Origin: Betaproteobacteria bacterium
GTDB taxonomy: Bacteria; Pseudomonadota; Gammaproteobacteria; Burkholderiales; SG8-41
NCBI GenBank assembly: GCA_021414185.1
Contig: JAIOOZ010000065.1
Coordinates: 1 to 7,874, forward strand
Direction: 5' to 3'
Length of the DNA stretch: 7,874 nt
Below the pieces are notes generated by a model. The model worked only from the letters and a program-made list of their open reading frames with translations, did not search any database and had not been told where the DNA came from. The position numbers and the translations under genes were made by a program. Shown piece by piece: positions 6,595 to 7,874 of the stretch; the first letter of the stretch is position 1; the number at the start of each line of letters is the position of its first letter.

Positions 6595-6695
6595 AGCCAC
6601 AGAGGGCACAGAGAACACAGAGAAATGCGAATTCAGGAATCAACCCTTTGGCACCGGTTTGTTTTTCCTCTGTGAACTCTGTGTCCTCTGTGGCT
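6595..6695. repeat. inverted repeat with arms of 9-nt CACAGAG-type units
   Basis: The left arm (6595-6625) and right arm (6664-6695) are imperfect reverse complements separated by 38 nt. AGCCACAGAGG pairs perfectly with CCTCTGTGGCT, and two further CACAGAG/CTCTGTG blocks pair with few mismatches. Each arm is itself periodic: CACAGAGGG, CACAGAGAA, CACAGAGAA on the left (6598-6624) and CTCTGTGAA, CTCTGTGTC, CTCTGTGGC on the right (6668-6694). It lies 16 bp after queC. Similar CACAGAG-rich inverted repeats are, to my recollection, dispersed in many bacterial genomes without an agreed function. Here it could also act as a transcript 3' end, since T-runs follow at 6700-6703 and 6708-6713. Confidence 0.8.
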
Positions 6696-6751
6696 AAGGT
6701 TTTGCGATTTTTTGGATCGATTCCAGGTAATGCTTACTGGTCGCTGGAGAG

Positions 6752-6775
6752 AGTCCGCATTAGAATGTGCGGACT
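6752..6775. promoter_or_regulatory. 8-bp dyad over a possible -10, upstream of the YeeE/YedE gene
   Basis: AGTCCGCA (6752-6759) and TGCGGACT (6768-6775) are perfect reverse complements around an 8-nt centre, TTAGAATG. The centre contains TAGAAT (6761-6766), five of six matches to a sigma-70 -10 element, and the structure ends 17 bp before the ATG at 6793. This geometry fits either an operator covering a promoter or a leader hairpin close to the ribosome binding site. No convincing -35 hexamer is seen. The symmetry is observed; the function is inferred. Confidence 0.4.
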
Positions 6776-6783
6776 TACCCGCC

Positions 6784-6787
6784 GGAG
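6784..6787 (+). promoter_or_regulatory. Shine-Dalgarno of the YeeE/YedE gene
   Basis: GGAG sits 5 nt before the ATG at 6793 and supports that start, giving an N-terminus without excess residues before the first membrane segment. Confidence 0.7.
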
Positions 6788-6792
6788 AATTC

Positions 6793-7874
6793 ATGGAAGC
6801 CACCGCTAATCTGGGCGCCACCGTTGCATGGTGCGGTTTCGCGCTCGGCCTCGTGTTCGGCGCGGTCGGCAACAAGGTCAATTTCTGCACCATGGGCGCG
6901 GTGTCCGACATTGTCAACATGGGCGACTGGAGCCGCATGCGCATGTGGCTGCTCGCCATCGCGGTCGCCATCATCGGTTCGTATACGCTGTGGCATGCGG
7001 GCCTCGTCGATTTGTCGAAATCGATTTACACCGCGCCGAATTTCACCTGGCTGTCGTTCATTGTCGGCGGGTTTTTGTTCGGCGTCGGCATGACGCTGGG
7101 TTCGGGTTGCGGCAGCAAAACGCTGATCCGCATCGGTGGTGGCAATCTGAAATCGCTGGTGGTCTACGTGTTTCTCGGCATTTCCGCGTACATGACCCTG
7201 CGCGGGTTGTTCGGCCAGTTCCGCGTGTCGGTCCTGCAGCCCGTCGCGATCAATTTCGAAGCTTACGGCCTCAAAGGACAGGATCTGCCTTCGCTGCTGG
7301 CCGGCACCGGCGTGGCCTTGGCGACATTGCGCGCCGCGGTGGCGGCGATCGTCGCGGCGGGGTTGCTCGTCTTCGTATTGAAAGACCGCGAGTTCCGGGC
7401 CAATTTCGATTATCTGGTGGGCGGCGTGGTGGTGGGGTTGATCGTTGTGGCCGGCTGGTACGTGACCGGGCATCTCGGTTACCAGGAAAACCCCGACACG
7501 CTGGAGATGACCTTCTTCGGCACCAACACGCGCGCCGCTGAGTCGTTTTCCTTCGTGGCGCCGCTCGCTTATACGCTCGAACTTCTCATGTTGTGGACCG
7601 ACAAGTCGCTCACCATCACGTTCGGCATCATGGCGGCGCTGGGCGTCGTGCTGGGCTCGTTCGTCTATGCGATGGCAAGCAAGACATTCCGCTGGGAAGG
7701 CTTTACCACCATCGACGACCTTTCCAACCACATCATCGGCGGCATCCTGATGGGTTTCGGCGGCATCACCGCGCTCGGCTGCACCGTAGGCCAGGGCATC
7801 AGCGGCTTTTCCACGCTGGCGCTGGGCTCGATACTGACGTTCGGCGCCATCGTCGCCGGCTCGGCGGTGACGAT
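6793..7874 (+). CDS. YeeE/YedE-family sulfur (thiosulfate) transport membrane protein (3' partial)
   Basis: The open frame runs off the window end after 360 codons plus 2 nt. It encodes a multi-pass inner-membrane protein of the YeeE/YedE (DUF395, sulphur transport) family, whose characterised member TsuA takes up thiosulfate through conserved cysteines. About nine hydrophobic segments are visible, and two halves carry related motifs: GVGMTLGSGCGSKTLIRIGGGNLKS (Cys106) in the first and GFGGITALGCTVGQGISGFS (Cys330) in the second. Other cysteines are Cys14 and Cys32 (NFCTMGAVSD). The Cys106/Cys330 pair probably corresponds to the central transport cysteines of TsuA. The protein likely ends within a few dozen residues after the window edge. 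It follows a separate upstream region with its own dyad and ribosome binding site, so it is probably a transcription unit apart from queC. Substrate could be thiosulfate or another sulfur (possibly selenium) species; sequence alone does not decide. Confidence 0.88.
   Translation, partial: MEATANLGATVAWCGFALGLVFGAVGNKVNFCTMGAVSDIVNMGDWSRMRMWLLAIAVAIIGSYTLWHAGLVDLSKSIYTAPNFTWLSFIVGGFLFGVGMTLGSGCGSKTLIRIGGGNLKSLVVYVFLGISAYMTLRGLFGQFRVSVLQPVAINFEAYGLKGQDLPSLLAGTGVALATLRAAVAAIVAAGLLVFVLKDREFRANFDYLVGGVVVGLIVVAGWYVTGHLGYQENPDTLEMTFFGTNTRAAESFSFVAPLAYTLELLMLWTDKSLTITFGIMAALGVVLGSFVYAMASKTFRWEGFTTIDDLSNHIIGGILMGFGGITALGCTVGQGISGFSTLALGSILTFGAIVAGSAVT

Noticed and set aside
6598..6694. CRISPR-like array
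   Set aside because: Units are only 9 nt, contiguous without spacers, and arranged as opposed arms; no cas gene is present.
6436..6697. Open frames reading through the CACAGAG inverted repeat
   Set aside because: The 9-nt period keeps any frame open, giving repetitive Thr/Glu or Ser/Val peptides; no start signal or domain supports a gene.

Overview
The window is ordinary bacterial chromosome at high GC, with tightly packed genes all on the + strand. Gene content and order (tolQ-tolR-tolA-tolB-pal-cpoB, later queC) place it in the Proteobacteria. The Pal C-terminal domain, the TolA N-terminus and the YeeE/YedE subtype look most like Betaproteobacteria. That placement is a judgement from remembered family sequences, not from a search.

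Positions 1-4602 hold the Tol-Pal cell-envelope operon. TolQ (5' end outside the window), TolR and TolA form the proton-driven inner-membrane motor. TolB is a periplasmic beta-propeller, Pal is the outer-membrane lipoprotein that grips peptidoglycan, and CpoB is a periplasmic coiled-coil/TPR regulator. Together they constrict the outer membrane at division and coordinate it with septal peptidoglycan synthesis. Gaps between these genes are 7-36 bp. The most notable detail is a perfect 12-bp stem followed by T-rich sequence, lying inside the cpoB signal-peptide codons just after pal. It looks like an intrinsic terminator or attenuator between pal and cpoB.

Positions 4603-4747 are non-coding. 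They carry four perfect copies of a GTGAGGN heptamer and a possible weak promoter. A membrane-anchored family 2 glycosyltransferase follows (4748-5893), then queC (5904-6578), the 7-cyano-7-deazaguanine (preQ0) synthase of queuosine biosynthesis. In Pseudomonas and many relatives the order after cpoB is queE-queC. Here the glycosyltransferase occupies the queE position.

Positions 6579-6792 are non-coding. They contain a long imperfect inverted repeat whose arms are each built from three copies of a 9-nt unit (CACAGAGnn), probably a dispersed repeat that may also end the queC transcript. Next come a perfect 8-bp dyad over a possible -10 element and a good Shine-Dalgarno sequence. The last gene is a YeeE/YedE-family (thiosulfate/sulfur transport) membrane protein that runs off the window end.

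I found no mobile-element gene, CRISPR array, tRNA, rRNA or defence system, and no convincing undescribed multi-gene system. The interesting material is mainly in the non-coding DNA and at the pal-cpoB junction.
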